Counted from the first letter of the stretch, positions 34,510-42,864 are shown. The stretch: 64,000 bases of DNA from Chishuiella changwenlii (GCF_900142565.1 NZ_FRBH01000004.1:1-64000), one strand, 5' to 3'. Notes: generated from the sequence alone by a model not told the origin. A program made the numbers and translations.

Positions 34510-35160
34510 ATGAACGTAATTTTAAGACAAGATGTAGAAGGTTTAGGTTTTGAATTTGAAGTTGTTTCAGTAAAACCTGGATACGCACGTAACTTTTTAA
34601 TCCCTCGTGGATTAGCTACAGTTGCTACACCAAATAATGTAAAAGCATTAAACGAAGTTTTAGAAGCTCGTAAAGCTGAAGAAGCTTCTTTAATCTCTGC
34701 AGCTAAAGAAAAAGCAGCTAAATTAGAAGGTTTAGTTGTTAAAATTGAAGCTAAAGTTGGTACTGGAGACAAATTATTTGGATCTGTTAACAATGGTGAT
34801 TTAGCTGAAGCTTTAGTAAAAGCTGGTGTTGAGATTGAAAAGAAAAATATCAAAATCCCTGGAAATACTATCAAACGTTTAGGAAAATACGAAGCTAAAG
34901 TTCGTTTCCATAGAGAAGTTGAAGTAGATTACGGATTTGAAATTATTCCTGATGCTGCATCTATTAAAGCTGCTGAAGAAGCTGCTAAAACTAGAGCAGA
35001 ATTAGCTAAATTAGACGCTGAAAAAGCTGCTAAAGCTAACACAGAAGAAGGTTCTTTCTTTAACTTTGATAACCCTATTTACGCTAACGATAAGAAAGCG
35101 AAAAAAGAGGAAGTATCTGAAGAAGTTACTACAGAAGAAACTCCATCTACAGAAGAATAA
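34510..35160 (+). CDS. rplI: 50S ribosomal protein bL9 with long acidic tail
   Basis: This is a 216-residue bL9, whose canonical length is about 148. The N-terminal domain is standard (MNVILRQDVEGLGFEFEVV, PGYARNFLIPRGLA), with the long connecting helix and C-domain ending near residue 147 (VDYGFEIIPDA). An extra tail of about 69 residues follows: a helical AAEEAAKTRAELAKLDAEKAAK part, a motif GSFFNFDNPIYAND, and a Glu/Thr-rich end. Third gene of the operon with its own terminator. The tail function is unknown. Confidence 0.96.
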   Translation: MNVILRQDVEGLGFEFEVVSVKPGYARNFLIPRGLATVATPNNVKALNEVLEARKAEEASLISAAKEKAAKLEGLVVKIEAKVGTGDKLFGSVNNGDLAEALVKAGVEIEKKNIKIPGNTIKRLGKYEAKVRFHREVEVDYGFEIIPDAASIKAAEEAAKTRAELAKLDAEKAAKANTEEGSFFNFDNPIYANDKKAKKEEVSEEVTTEETPSTEE

Positions 35161-35178
35161 TCAATTATTCTATATAAC

Positions 35179-35207
35179 AAAAAACCTCGCAAATTGCGAG
35201 GTTTTTT
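35179..35207 (+). terminator. Terminator of the rpsF operon
   Basis: The stem AAAAACCTCGCAA/TTGCGAGGTTTTT with a minimal loop is followed by further T bases, 18 bp after the rplI stop. Confidence 0.93.
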
Positions 35208-35230
35208 TTATGCCTATATTTTCTCATTAT

Positions 35231-36055
35231 TTACTTTAAATAATCCAATGTATTTACTTCTTTAAATTTTGGAGATCTGCGTAAGAAATCCTTGAAAAAT
35301 GCTGTATGCGTAGCGCCCATTAAAATAAATATTCTATCACCTTTTGTAATAGGAATATTATTCATATTTGCAAACATCATTAGGTTTCTATTATAGAATT
35401 TTGATGCTTGTTCTGTTCCCAACGAATAACCATTTACAGATACTGTTGTCATTAAATCTGCATTTACATTAATTAAATAGTCTAAATATTCTGGTTGATT
35501 ATTTAGCCATAATAAATCTTTAACGTTCATGTTATCTTCATCTATCTGATTAAGTTTTTCATTTTTAGTCATCAATTCTTCATATTTTTTATATGTTGTT
35601 ACATCTTGTTGATCTTTCAAAGCATAATGTATTGCATAATAATAACCTTGTTGATAATCAATCCCATAAATTTGTTTTGTACCACTCAATCTACCTACTT
35701 CATAAGCTAGTAATTCTATTTCATCTGGATTGTCAAATTTCATTTTAGGATTGTCTAAATAACTTTGATAGGAAGCAGCAAGTTTTTTATTTCGATAAGG
35801 TTCCATTTCTACTAAAATAATAGTTGGTTTAAATGCAGCTATTTTTTTTGCTATTTCATGAACTTGACGGACATTTTCTTTATTATTTTCATCAAAATTA
35901 ACTTTGTTTGCATCGGAAGTATATCCCATATGGAAAGTTCCTACGTTTAAAACAGGGACTACATCATCAAACTTTGTTTGAAATTGATAAGCTTTTTGTG
36001 CTTTAAGAGATGTACAAGAAAGAATTACTACGATTGTGATAAATAAATTTTTCAT
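35231..36055 (-). CDS. DUF5694 exported protein (copy 1)
   Basis: This 274-residue protein has a signal peptide ending near TSLKAQ. The mature part has a GTFHMG motif (39-44), EVGRLSGTKQIYGIDYQ and the C-terminal GATHTAFFKDFLRRSPKFKEV, which together fit the DUF5694 family. The GT-x-H and GATH motifs recall the TraB/GumN-type putative metal-binding fold, although no activity is established. It is a tandem paralog of 36212-37033, with which it shares about 110 bp of nearly identical upstream DNA including a 9-12-9 direct repeat at 36113-36142. Likely periplasmic; regulated with its paralog by the nearby LytTR system (inference). Confidence 0.85.
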   Translation of the reverse strand: MKNLFITIVVILSCTSLKAQKAYQFQTKFDDVVPVLNVGTFHMGYTSDANKVNFDENNKENVRQVHEIAKKIAAFKPTIILVEMEPYRNKKLAASYQSYLDNPKMKFDNPDEIELLAYEVGRLSGTKQIYGIDYQQGYYYAIHYALKDQQDVTTYKKYEELMTKNEKLNQIDEDNMNVKDLLWLNNQPEYLDYLINVNADLMTTVSVNGYSLGTEQASKFYNRNLMMFANMNNIPITKGDRIFILMGATHTAFFKDFLRRSPKFKEVNTLDYLK

Positions 36056-36078
36056 ATTAATTTGTTTTATTTTTTATT

Positions 36079-36086
36079 CAAATTTG
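36079..36086 (-). promoter_or_regulatory. -7-like box of DUF5694 copy 1
   Basis: CAAATTTG deviates from the TAnnTTTG consensus (CAAAnnTA on the plus strand) at one position, but it is conserved in the same place upstream of both paralogs, about 25 bp before each start codon. Confidence 0.4.
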
Positions 36087-36112
36087 TATGTTTTAATGCA
36101 AATCGTATTTAT

Positions 36113-36142
36113 TTAATCGACCAACCAAAGAGAATAATCGAC
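36113..36142 (-). promoter_or_regulatory. Candidate LytTR site upstream of DUF5694 copy 1
   Basis: The 9-mers TTAATCGAC (36113-36121) and ATAATCGAC (36134-36142) are separated by exactly 12 bp and centred about 55 bp upstream of the predicted transcription start. The same element recurs before copy 2. Confidence 0.65.
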
Positions 36143-36162
36143 GAATCGTTAAAAATCTCAAA

Positions 36163-36189
36163 CAAAAAAAGACTTACAGTTTGTAAGTC
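36163..36189 (-). terminator. Terminator of DUF5694 copy 2
   Basis: The stem GACTTACA/TGTAAGTC with a 3-base loop is followed on the minus strand by seven T bases, about 23 bp after the copy 2 stop and just upstream of the copy 1 control region. Confidence 0.82.
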
Positions 36190-36211
36190 TCTTTAAGGTC
36201 TATTAATATTA

Positions 36212-37033
36212 TTACTTGATATAATCAAATGTGTTTACTTCTTTAAACTTTGGAGATCTGCGTAAAAAGTCTTTGAAAAAAGCTGTGTGTGTTGTTCCCA
36301 TTAAAATAAAAATACGATCATCTTTAGTAACAGGAATATTATTCATATTAGAAAACATTGCTAAATTTCTGTGATAATATTTTGCAGCTTGTTCTGCGCC
36401 AATTGCATATTTACGATACGTAACTGTTGTTAATAAATCTGCATTAAAAGCTATGTTAGCATCTAAAACTTCTGGTTGATTATAATATAATAAGATGTCT
36501 TTTATTTTAACATTATCTCCAGAAATATTATTTTTCAGTTCATTATCTCTGTACAATTTTATATATTCATTATAAGATATAGAGTCATCTTGTTTTTTTA
36601 GTAAATCTCCTAACATATAGAAATAATCTTCTTGATAATTTATTCCGTATATTTTTTTTGTATTACTTAATCGTCCAACCTCATAAGCTAATAATTCTAC
36701 TTCGTCTGGTTTTTCGAATTTCATTTTAGGATTTTTTATATATTCTTGAAAAGCAGTATTCATACTTTTATTTTGTGATGCATTTTTCTCTACTAAAATA
36801 ATTGTTGGTTTGAATTCTGCTATTTGTTTAGCTATTTCATGAATTTGACGAATGTTTTCTTTATTGTGTTCATCAAAATCCATTTTATTAGCATCAGGCG
36901 TATATCCCATGTGGAAAGTTCCTACATTAAGTACAGGTATAGCATTATCAAACTTTGTTTTAATTTGATATGTTTGTGCATTTACACTTATAGAAGAAAT
37001 AACTGTAGCAATAGTAAGTAATAAATTTTTCAT
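36212..37033 (-). CDS. DUF5694 exported protein (copy 2)
   Basis: This 273-residue paralog of 35231-36055 has a signal peptide ending near SVNAQ. It keeps the GTFHMG, EVGRLSNTKKIYGINYQ and GTTHTAFFKDFLRRSPKFKEVNTFDYIK blocks. The two copies are most alike at both ends and diverge in the central 110-200 region, so the ends probably hold the functional site and the centre the specificity. It is divergent from the LytS/LytTR pair, sharing a 142-bp control region with a conserved 9-12-9 direct repeat. Confidence 0.85.
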   Translation of the reverse strand: MKNLLLTIATVISSISVNAQTYQIKTKFDNAIPVLNVGTFHMGYTPDANKMDFDEHNKENIRQIHEIAKQIAEFKPTIILVEKNASQNKSMNTAFQEYIKNPKMKFEKPDEVELLAYEVGRLSNTKKIYGINYQEDYFYMLGDLLKKQDDSISYNEYIKLYRDNELKNNISGDNVKIKDILLYYNQPEVLDANIAFNADLLTTVTYRKYAIGAEQAAKYYHRNLAMFSNMNNIPVTKDDRIFILMGTTHTAFFKDFLRRSPKFKEVNTFDYIK

Positions 37034-37055
37034 ATTAATTTGTTTTATTTTTATT

Positions 37056-37063
37056 CAAATTTG
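37056..37063 (-). promoter_or_regulatory. -7-like box of DUF5694 copy 2
   Basis: CAAATTTG occupies the same position as in copy 1, 22 bp upstream of the start codon. Confidence 0.4.
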
Positions 37064-37089
37064 TACGATTTAACGCATATCGTATTTAT

Positions 37090-37119
37090 TTAATCGACCA
37101 ACCAAAGAGAATAATCGAC
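37090..37119. promoter_or_regulatory. Candidate LytTR site between DUF5694 copy 2 and LytS
   Basis: TTAATCGAC (37090-37098) and ATAATCGAC (37111-37119) with a 12-bp spacer are identical to the site before copy 1. It is centred about 54 bp upstream of the DUF5694 start site and about 70 bp before the kinase start, so it could control both directions. Confidence 0.65.
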
Positions 37120-37175
37120 GAACGGTTAAAAACCTCTAAACAAAAGCCTCTATTTTTACAAAAAATAAAAGTTAG

Positions 37176-38243
37176 ATGAAGATTAATGATAAAACATTAC
37201 TACTATCAAAGAAAAGCGAATGGTTAGTTATTTCAATATTTTGGTTGATTTATACATTTTTTGATTATACAGGAAACGGATTAATTCGTAGCGTTCAAGG
37301 AAAAACATTTTTTCATCTGCCAGATCTGTTTAGTATAACAATGTACTTTGTTCAAATTTTCACAATTTTTATTATCTATACTATTGTAGCTCCAAAATTT
37401 CTAAAAAAGATAAATTGGAAAACAATAGCTATAAGTTTAATACTCTCATTTGCGACATTTATTTTTATAAGATATGTAATAGAACAAGTGTTAACAGATA
37501 TTTTGTTTGATAAAATAAATTACTTTGAAGGCACTCCATTATCATTCTATATTTACGATAATCTACATTATGGGACTTTCATTGTTTTTTCTTCTCTTTT
37601 TATTTGGATGGCAGTTCATTTAATAAAAACACTTCAGAAAACTAATTCTATAGAAAAAGAAAAAAAAGAAGCCGAAATAAAATTTCTTAAAGCTCAGATT
37701 AATCCCCATTTTCTTTTTAATACATTAAATAATATATACAGTTTAGTAAGTATTAATTCTGATCAATCGTTAAAAGCAATAGAAAATTTAAGTGCAATTA
37801 TGCGCTTCACAACTTATGAAACACATAAAGAAAGTATAGAAATTGAACAAGAAATAAATTATATAAAACAATACTTGGCATTGGAGCAAATTAGATTTGG
37901 AGAAAAATTTTTCGTAAAAACAGCCTTTGATATTCAAAATTATAATACCTTAATTCCTCCTTACATTCTTTCTCCATTAGTAGAAAATGCTATAAAACAC
38001 GGAAGTGTAAGAGAAAGTGAAAATCCTATTGTTATTGATTTAAATACAACTAAAGATTTTCTTGAAATTAGTGTGAAGAATAAAATAAATCAACATCAAA
38101 AAGATCAAGAAAAGGGAATTGGTTTAATGAATTTAAAACAGCGATTAAATCATTACTTTGAAAATCAATATCAGTTCGAAATACAGAATGATTATATAAC
38201 ATTTACTATTTATTTAAAATTTCCTTTGAATGCCGAAAATTAA
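37176..38243 (+). CDS. LytS-type sensor histidine kinase (system 2)
   Basis: This 355-residue kinase has four hydrophobic segments (about 15-30, 52-72, 82-105, 132-150) then a coiled linker and the LytS-type motif KAQINPHFLFNTLNNIYSLV with phospho-acceptor His178. The ATP-binding region has LVENAIKHGSVRE and KGIGLMNLKQRL. No extracellular sensor domain is visible. The response-regulator gene overlaps its 3' end by 14 bases. It is divergent from the tandem DUF5694 genes, which are the obvious candidate targets. Confidence 0.93.
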   Translation: MKINDKTLLLSKKSEWLVISIFWLIYTFFDYTGNGLIRSVQGKTFFHLPDLFSITMYFVQIFTIFIIYTIVAPKFLKKINWKTIAISLILSFATFIFIRYVIEQVLTDILFDKINYFEGTPLSFYIYDNLHYGTFIVFSSLFIWMAVHLIKTLQKTNSIEKEKKEAEIKFLKAQINPHFLFNTLNNIYSLVSINSDQSLKAIENLSAIMRFTTYETHKESIEIEQEINYIKQYLALEQIRFGEKFFVKTAFDIQNYNTLIPPYILSPLVENAIKHGSVRESENPIVIDLNTTKDFLEISVKNKINQHQKDQEKGIGLMNLKQRLNHYFENQYQFEIQNDYITFTIYLKFPLNAEN

Positions 38244-38907
38244 TTGTATTATCCTTGATGATGAACCACTTGCTGTTAAATTATTAAATAAACATGCTTC
38301 AGAGAATGAAAACCTCAACGTTTGTTTAGCAACAACTGAAGTTTTCGAAGTAATCGATTTCCTAAAAAAAGAGAAAATAGATTTAATATTCACAGATATC
38401 CAAATGCCTGAATTAACGGGTATTCAGTTGATGAAAATCATTAACGATCAACAGAAATTTATTGTTACAACGGCCTATTCTACTTATGCGTTAGAAAGTT
38501 TTAATTTTAATGTAATAGATTACTTATTAAAACCTATTACGAAAGAAAGATTCGATTTATCAGTGAAAAAATACTTAGATTTCTTTTCTCAACAACAAGC
38601 CAATCAATCTACTTTTTTATTTGTAAAAACAGACGGAAAACAAGTAAAAGTAAACTTTAGCGAATTAATTTATATAGAAAGTTTAAAAGACTATATCAGG
38701 ATTCATACTAAAACAGAAAAAATAATTGTTTTAGAAACCATGAAATCTTTTGAAAGTAAGCTACCGAATAATTTTAAAAGAATACATCGTTCCTTTATCA
38801 TTAATATTGATTATTTGACTTCTATAGATGGTAATTCTGTTTATTTAGGACAGAAAAATATACCAATTGGAGAAACTTATCGAAAAGAGATAAAAGAGTA
38901 TTTTTAA
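38230..38907 (+). CDS. LytTR-family response regulator (system 2)
   Basis: This 225-residue regulator has a receiver domain with IILDDEP, phospho-acceptor Asp56 in IFTDIQMPELTG and a LytTR DNA-binding domain at about 125-222 (FSELIYIESLKDYIRIHTKTEKIIVLETMKSFESKL, FKRIHRSFIINIDYL). The start lies 14 bases inside the kinase gene. By context it should bind the duplicated 9-12-9 repeats at 36113-36142 and 37090-37119. Confidence 0.93.
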   Translation: MPKINCIILDDEPLAVKLLNKHASENENLNVCLATTEVFEVIDFLKKEKIDLIFTDIQMPELTGIQLMKIINDQQKFIVTTAYSTYALESFNFNVIDYLLKPITKERFDLSVKKYLDFFSQQQANQSTFLFVKTDGKQVKVNFSELIYIESLKDYIRIHTKTEKIIVLETMKSFESKLPNNFKRIHRSFIINIDYLTSIDGNSVYLGQKNIPIGETYRKEIKEYF

Positions 38908-38911
38908 TAGC

Positions 38912-40048
38912 TTAATCTGCTTCTATTTTATAATCCATCGGAACCATGTTTGCTATTTTTTCATAACTAAAATAACCTTCTACAATTAAATTTCCAGGAT
39001 GATAATACGTACCATTTTCTTCAATTTTAAGAAACTCTTCATCTTTTAAAGCAAAAATAGAAAGTTGATTTCCAATTAAAGATGAACCATTTTGTTTCGC
39101 ATATTCAAGATCTTCTTTTTCTTTCTTATATTCAATAGAATAGAGTCCTTTAAAATTTAAATATTGTTGATTATTTTTTACAATTTTCAAACTATCATAA
39201 GGCACTTTCTGGTTAATTAAATAAGTAATAATTTTTGGTGGAACTTTCTCGTTTGTTATTCCACCAAAGGCAAGATTTTCTTTATATTTTATATAATCTG
39301 GATTATCTTTTCTTATTAAACGTTTTACATCATAACCATCTTCATCTAGTCTATTATAATAGATTGATTTCATGAAATGATTTACACTTCCTAAGTAAGA
39401 TTTTAGTCTATTTTTTTTCCATTTTTTTTGTTGAGATGCGCTTGCTTTTAATTCTGTAAATAATGCCGTTCCTAATGTTAAAGCATAATTTGTTTTATAA
39501 TTTACATTAAAATCAATTAAATCATATTCTATCTTATACCCTAAATATTTATTTGTGATAAGCAATGGTTTTCTAGAAGAAGCTGTTAACTCCTTTGTTT
39601 GTTTATCGTATTTAAATCGTAAATCTTTTGAGTTTTCTATTTTCGATTTAGAAGCTGCTTCATTCTCTCCTAAAAATAGTTTTAGAAAAACTTTATAATA
39701 ATACAACCAATCTTCCTTAGACATTGCTTGTACAACAGTTTCTTGTAAAGAAATAACCTCTGGTTCTAATGTTATGGTATGATTTTTTTTATCGGTTGCA
39801 TTAATGCCGAGTATAAAGTTTTCGAATAAATTTGCTTTAGCAATTAAGTTATACTGCCCATTAGGTAAATCCAATTCAAACTCTCCATTACTATTTGTCT
39901 TTGTATTTATCGTAGAATTATCAACATAAATAGATGCTCCACTAATTGGTTTAGAGTTTTCATCAATTACTTTCCCTTTTATTATATTTTGAGAAAAAAC
40001 AATCTGTGAAAACAGAAAAAGTGATAGAAAAATTTGTTTTAAATTCAT
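38912..40048 (-). CDS. Carboxypeptidase-like regulatory domain exported protein
   Basis: This 378-residue protein has a signal peptide ending in IVFSQ, then a CarboxypepD_reg-like beta-sandwich (about 22-105: NIIKGKVIDENSKPISGASIYVDNSTINTKTNSNGEFELDLPNGQYNLIAKA) of the type found at the front of TonB-dependent receptors and related surface proteins. The rest (KEDWLYYYKVFLKLFLGENEAASKSKIENSKDLRFKYD) matches no named domain I can assign. Likely envelope located. It is convergent with the LytTR regulator and uses its own promoter. Confidence 0.8.
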   Translation of the reverse strand: MNLKQIFLSLFLFSQIVFSQNIIKGKVIDENSKPISGASIYVDNSTINTKTNSNGEFELDLPNGQYNLIAKANLFENFILGINATDKKNHTITLEPEVISLQETVVQAMSKEDWLYYYKVFLKLFLGENEAASKSKIENSKDLRFKYDKQTKELTASSRKPLLITNKYLGYKIEYDLIDFNVNYKTNYALTLGTALFTELKASASQQKKWKKNRLKSYLGSVNHFMKSIYYNRLDEDGYDVKRLIRKDNPDYIKYKENLAFGGITNEKVPPKIITYLINQKVPYDSLKIVKNNQQYLNFKGLYSIEYKKEKEDLEYAKQNGSSLIGNQLSIFALKDEEFLKIEENGTYYHPGNLIVEGYFSYEKIANMVPMDYKIEAD

Positions 40049-40074
40049 TTAAAGTAATTTAAAAACAATATACC

Positions 40075-40106
40075 AAAAAAAATCGCTCTTTTAGAGCGAT
40101 TTTTAA
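40075..40106 (-). terminator. Terminator of the porin-like gene
   Basis: The stem AAAATCGCTCT/AGAGCGATTTT with a TTTT loop is followed on the minus strand by a T run; it lies directly after the stop of the outer-membrane barrel gene. Confidence 0.85.
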
Positions 40107-40107
40107 A

Positions 40108-40707
40108 TTATTTAAAGAAATAAATAAAACTTAAATTAAGTAAAGAAGTTCTATTTATACCATTATCATAGCTTACAAAATCATAAGTATCAATTAATCC
40201 ATATTGATATCTAAGGTTTATCTCACTTTTACGATTAATAGAATAACCTAAACCAATATTAAATGCTAAGTCAAATGATTTTGGAACATTATTGCTTCTT
40301 TCAGGCTCACCTTCGTCAAATTTTTCTGAGACTTTAAATCCCAATTGAGGTCCACCTTCTATAAAAAAATCACTTCCTTGATTATCAAAATAATATTTAT
40401 ACATAATCGGAATGTTAATGTAATCTATAAAAGCTTTGTATTTTTTTCCTCCTTCTTGAAACAAAGAATACTCTCCTTGATTGCTGTAGAGAACTTCGGC
40501 TTGCAGATAATGTACATCATCTCTACCTAATTGATATTTTGCTACTGCTCCTCCAAGAAATCCAATACGTCCATTAGATACGCCATGAACTATTGTAGTA
40601 TTACTTAATCCTATACCTCCTTTTGCTCCGAACTCAATTTGGGCATACGATAATGAAGATAGACCTAGTAGAAATAGGCCTATGAATTTAATTTTTATAT
40701 TTTTCAT
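40108..40707 (-). CDS. Porin-family outer-membrane beta-barrel protein
   Basis: The protein is about 199 residues from the preferred start at 40707 (MKNIKIKFIGLFLLGLSSLSYAQ, a clear signal peptide). The open frame extends 25 codons further upstream, but that part contains no sensible signal and is probably not translated. The mature part, IEFGAKGGIGLSNTTIVHG and YLQAEVLYSNQGEY through INLRYQYGLIDTY to LLNLSFIYFFK, is an eight-strand-type barrel of the OMP_b-brl family. Function unknown. Confidence 0.82.
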   Translation of the reverse strand: MKNIKIKFIGLFLLGLSSLSYAQIEFGAKGGIGLSNTTIVHGVSNGRIGFLGGAVAKYQLGRDDVHYLQAEVLYSNQGEYSLFQEGGKKYKAFIDYINIPIMYKYYFDNQGSDFFIEGGPQLGFKVSEKFDEGEPERSNNVPKSFDLAFNIGLGYSINRKSEINLRYQYGLIDTYDFVSYDNGINRTSLLNLSFIYFFK

Positions 40708-40765
40708 AGTTTGGTTGTTCTTTACCAAAAATAAAAAATATTTTTTAATAAAAAACTTCATCCCA

Positions 40766-40795
40766 TAAAAAAAGCTCTTCAATATGAAGAGCTTA
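40766..40795 (-). terminator. Terminator of DUF4136 lipoprotein gene
   Basis: The stem AAGCTCTTCA/TGAAGAGCTT with a 3-base loop is followed on the minus strand by a T run, 20 bp after the DUF4136 stop. Confidence 0.85.
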
Positions 40796-40814
40796 ACTAT
40801 TTTTCTTATTCAAA

Positions 40815-41360
40815 TTACTTTTTATCTTGTGGTGGAAATTTAGCTAAAATTTCCTGAATAGCTTTTGGTATTCTTTCTGCTTTTGCACTTACATTACTCA
40901 GATTAAAGTCTGCTCCTACACCTTGCCAAACCAAAACATTTTTCTTGTCATCTATAATATCAATAATTATAGTTCCAGATTGGTAAGAAGAAACATTATT
41001 ACCACCGTAATATCCGCCTCCATAGAATCCACCATAATATCCTCCCCATCCGTAACCCCAGTTATCGTTGCGAACAGAAACTTGTTCTTTAGAACTTGTT
41101 AGGATATTAACGATTAAGTCTGCATCAGAAGTTACTTTCGTAAAACCTTTTGTTGCCATTTGTGCGTCAATAGCTTTGATTAATCTATTTTTATCTAAAT
41201 CATTCACTTTTAATTTATCCAATCCCTTTTGATGAAGTGAATAAGTTTTATAAGTTGCAAAATTAGCTGATCTGTCATAATCTGTATTCACCTGCACCGT
41301 TCCACAGCTTGTTACAAACAAAGACAATAAAACTATAAAAGTAAAATGTATAATTTTCAT
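40815..41360 (-). CDS. DUF4136 lipoprotein
   Basis: This 181-residue lipoprotein has lipobox FVTSC (Cys19). The mature part fits DUF4136: VQVNTDYDRSANFATYKTYSL, IKAIDAQMATKGFTKVTSDADLIVNILTSS, then a Gly/Tyr-rich loop (WGYGWGGYYGGFYGGGYYGG) and a final VLVWQGVGADFNLS segment. The family occurs widely in envelopes of Bacteroidota and Proteobacteria; its function is not known. Single gene. Confidence 0.9.
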   Translation of the reverse strand: MKIIHFTFIVLLSLFVTSCGTVQVNTDYDRSANFATYKTYSLHQKGLDKLKVNDLDKNRLIKAIDAQMATKGFTKVTSDADLIVNILTSSKEQVSVRNDNWGYGWGGYYGGFYGGGYYGGNNVSSYQSGTIIIDIIDDKKNVLVWQGVGADFNLSNVSAKAERIPKAIQEILAKFPPQDKK

Positions 41361-41413
41361 GACTTTAATTTTTAATTGAATCTACAATATTTATTCGTTA
41401 TGGTAAAGTTAAT

Positions 41414-41453
41414 ACAAAAAAAGAAGCTTAAATTAATTTTAAACTTCTTTTTA
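41414..41453 (-). terminator. Terminator of mtaB
   Basis: An imperfect stem (AAAAAGAAGCTTAAA with TTTAAACTTCTTTTT) lies 18 bp after the mtaB stop, with a T run on the minus strand. Confidence 0.7.
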
Positions 41454-41470
41454 ACTAATATTTTACAATG

Positions 41471-42808
41471 TTAATTAACTAATTCTAATTCATGTACTTT
41501 AACTTCGACAATACCATTGTGGTTAATACGAACTAAGTCAACTAATTGTGTTTGATTAACCAATTCTGGATGATAATCTGTCTGTACTTTTACATAATTT
41601 TCAGTAAACCCAAACATTTTCTCATTTTTATTCTCATGTTCCCACAATACTTTTTGTGTTGTACCTAGTTGAGATTGGTAAAATGCTTGACGTTTTTTCT
41701 CTGATAAAATACGTAACATTTTGTTTCTATTCTTACGCTCTCCTTGGTTTACAACTCCATCATATTCTATTGCTTCTGTATTATCTCTTTCAGAATATGT
41801 GAAAACGTGTAAATAACTAATTGGCAATTCGTTTAAGAAGTTATACGTTTCCATAAATAACTCTTCTGTTTCTCCAGGGAAACCAACAATTACATCAACA
41901 CCAATACAAGCATTTGGCATTACTTCTCTAATTTTTGTTACACGATTAAGGTATAAATTAGATAAATAACGACGTTTCATTTTCTTTAAAATCTCGTCGC
42001 TACCAGATTGTAATGGAATATGAAAATGAGGAACAAAACGATTACTTGTAGAAACAAATTCAATTGTTTCGTCTTTTAAAAGATTTGGTTCTATAGAAGA
42101 AATTCTAATTCTTTCAATAGCATTTACTTGATCCAATTCTTTTACTAACTCTAAAAATGTATGTTCGTGTTTTTTGTTTCCAAATTCACCTTTTCCATAA
42201 TCGCCAATATTAACTCCCGTTAATACAATTTCTCTAATTCCTTTTTCTGCAATTTCGTTTGCATTTTTAATTACGTTTTCAACCGTATCAGAACGAGAAA
42301 TTCCACGTGCTAATGGAATTGTACAATATGTACATTTGTAATCGCACCCATCTTGCACTTTTAAAAATGCACGTGTGCGATCGCCAATAGAATAAGAACC
42401 AACATAAAAATCAGCTTCTTCTATTTCGCAAGAGTGTACAATTGTTTCATTATTTTTATTGATATCGTCTAAATATTCAGCAATATTAAATTTTTCTGCA
42501 GCTCCTAAAACTAAATCAACACCTTCCATTTCCGCAATTTCTTGCGGTTTCAATTGTGCATAACAACCAACAATAACAACAAATCCGTTTGGATTAGCTT
42601 TCATTGCATTTTTTACAATTGTTCTACATTCCTTATCTGCATTTGCTGTTACAGAACATGTATTTATTACATACACATTCGCTGCGTCTGTAAACTCAAC
42701 CTTCTCATAACCACTATCTTTCAAGTTTCTTGCAATAGTAGAAGTTTCTGAAAAATTAAGCTTACATCCCAATGTATGAAATGCAACTGTTTTAGTTTGA
42801 TTATTCAT
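41471..42808 (-). CDS. mtaB: tRNA t6A37 methylthiotransferase MtaB
   Basis: This 445-residue radical-SAM enzyme converts t6A37 to ms2t6A37 in tRNAs reading ANN codons. The N-terminal UPF0004 domain has Cys15 (HTLGCKLN), Cys51 (NTCSVT) and Cys82 (GCYAQ) for one iron-sulfur cluster. The radical-SAM motif CDYKCTYC (Cys155, Cys159, Cys162) binds the second. A C-terminal TRAM domain follows (TQKVLWEHENKNEKMFGFTENYVKV). The GCKLN/NTC pattern is of the MtaB rather than the MiaB branch. The minus-strand -7 box TAAATTTG (42814-42821) is just upstream. Confidence 0.92.
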   Translation of the reverse strand: MNNQTKTVAFHTLGCKLNFSETSTIARNLKDSGYEKVEFTDAANVYVINTCSVTANADKECRTIVKNAMKANPNGFVVIVGCYAQLKPQEIAEMEGVDLVLGAAEKFNIAEYLDDINKNNETIVHSCEIEEADFYVGSYSIGDRTRAFLKVQDGCDYKCTYCTIPLARGISRSDTVENVIKNANEIAEKGIREIVLTGVNIGDYGKGEFGNKKHEHTFLELVKELDQVNAIERIRISSIEPNLLKDETIEFVSTSNRFVPHFHIPLQSGSDEILKKMKRRYLSNLYLNRVTKIREVMPNACIGVDVIVGFPGETEELFMETYNFLNELPISYLHVFTYSERDNTEAIEYDGVVNQGERKNRNKMLRILSEKKRQAFYQSQLGTTQKVLWEHENKNEKMFGFTENYVKVQTDYHPELVNQTQLVDLVRINHNGIVEVKVHELELVN

Positions 42809-42813
42809 AGCTG

Positions 42814-42821
42814 CAAATTTA
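42814..42821 (-). promoter_or_regulatory. -7 box of mtaB
   Basis: CAAATTTA on the plus strand reads TAAATTTG on the coding strand, matching the TAnnTTTG consensus, and ends only 5 bp before the start codon. Confidence 0.45.
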
Positions 42822-42833
42822 AGAAATTATCCA

Positions 42834-42841
42834 TAGTTTTG
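42834..42841 (+). promoter_or_regulatory. -7 box of solute-binding lipoprotein gene
   Basis: TAGTTTTG matches TAnnTTTG and lies 23 bp before the ATG at 42865. Confidence 0.5.
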
Positions 42842-42864
42842 AAACATAAAAAAATAACCTTTTT

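Noticed and set aside
42542-42751. Plus-strand ORF inside mtaB
   Set aside because: Antisense to a radical-SAM gene with full motifs; peptide is Cys/Ile-rich and has no family.
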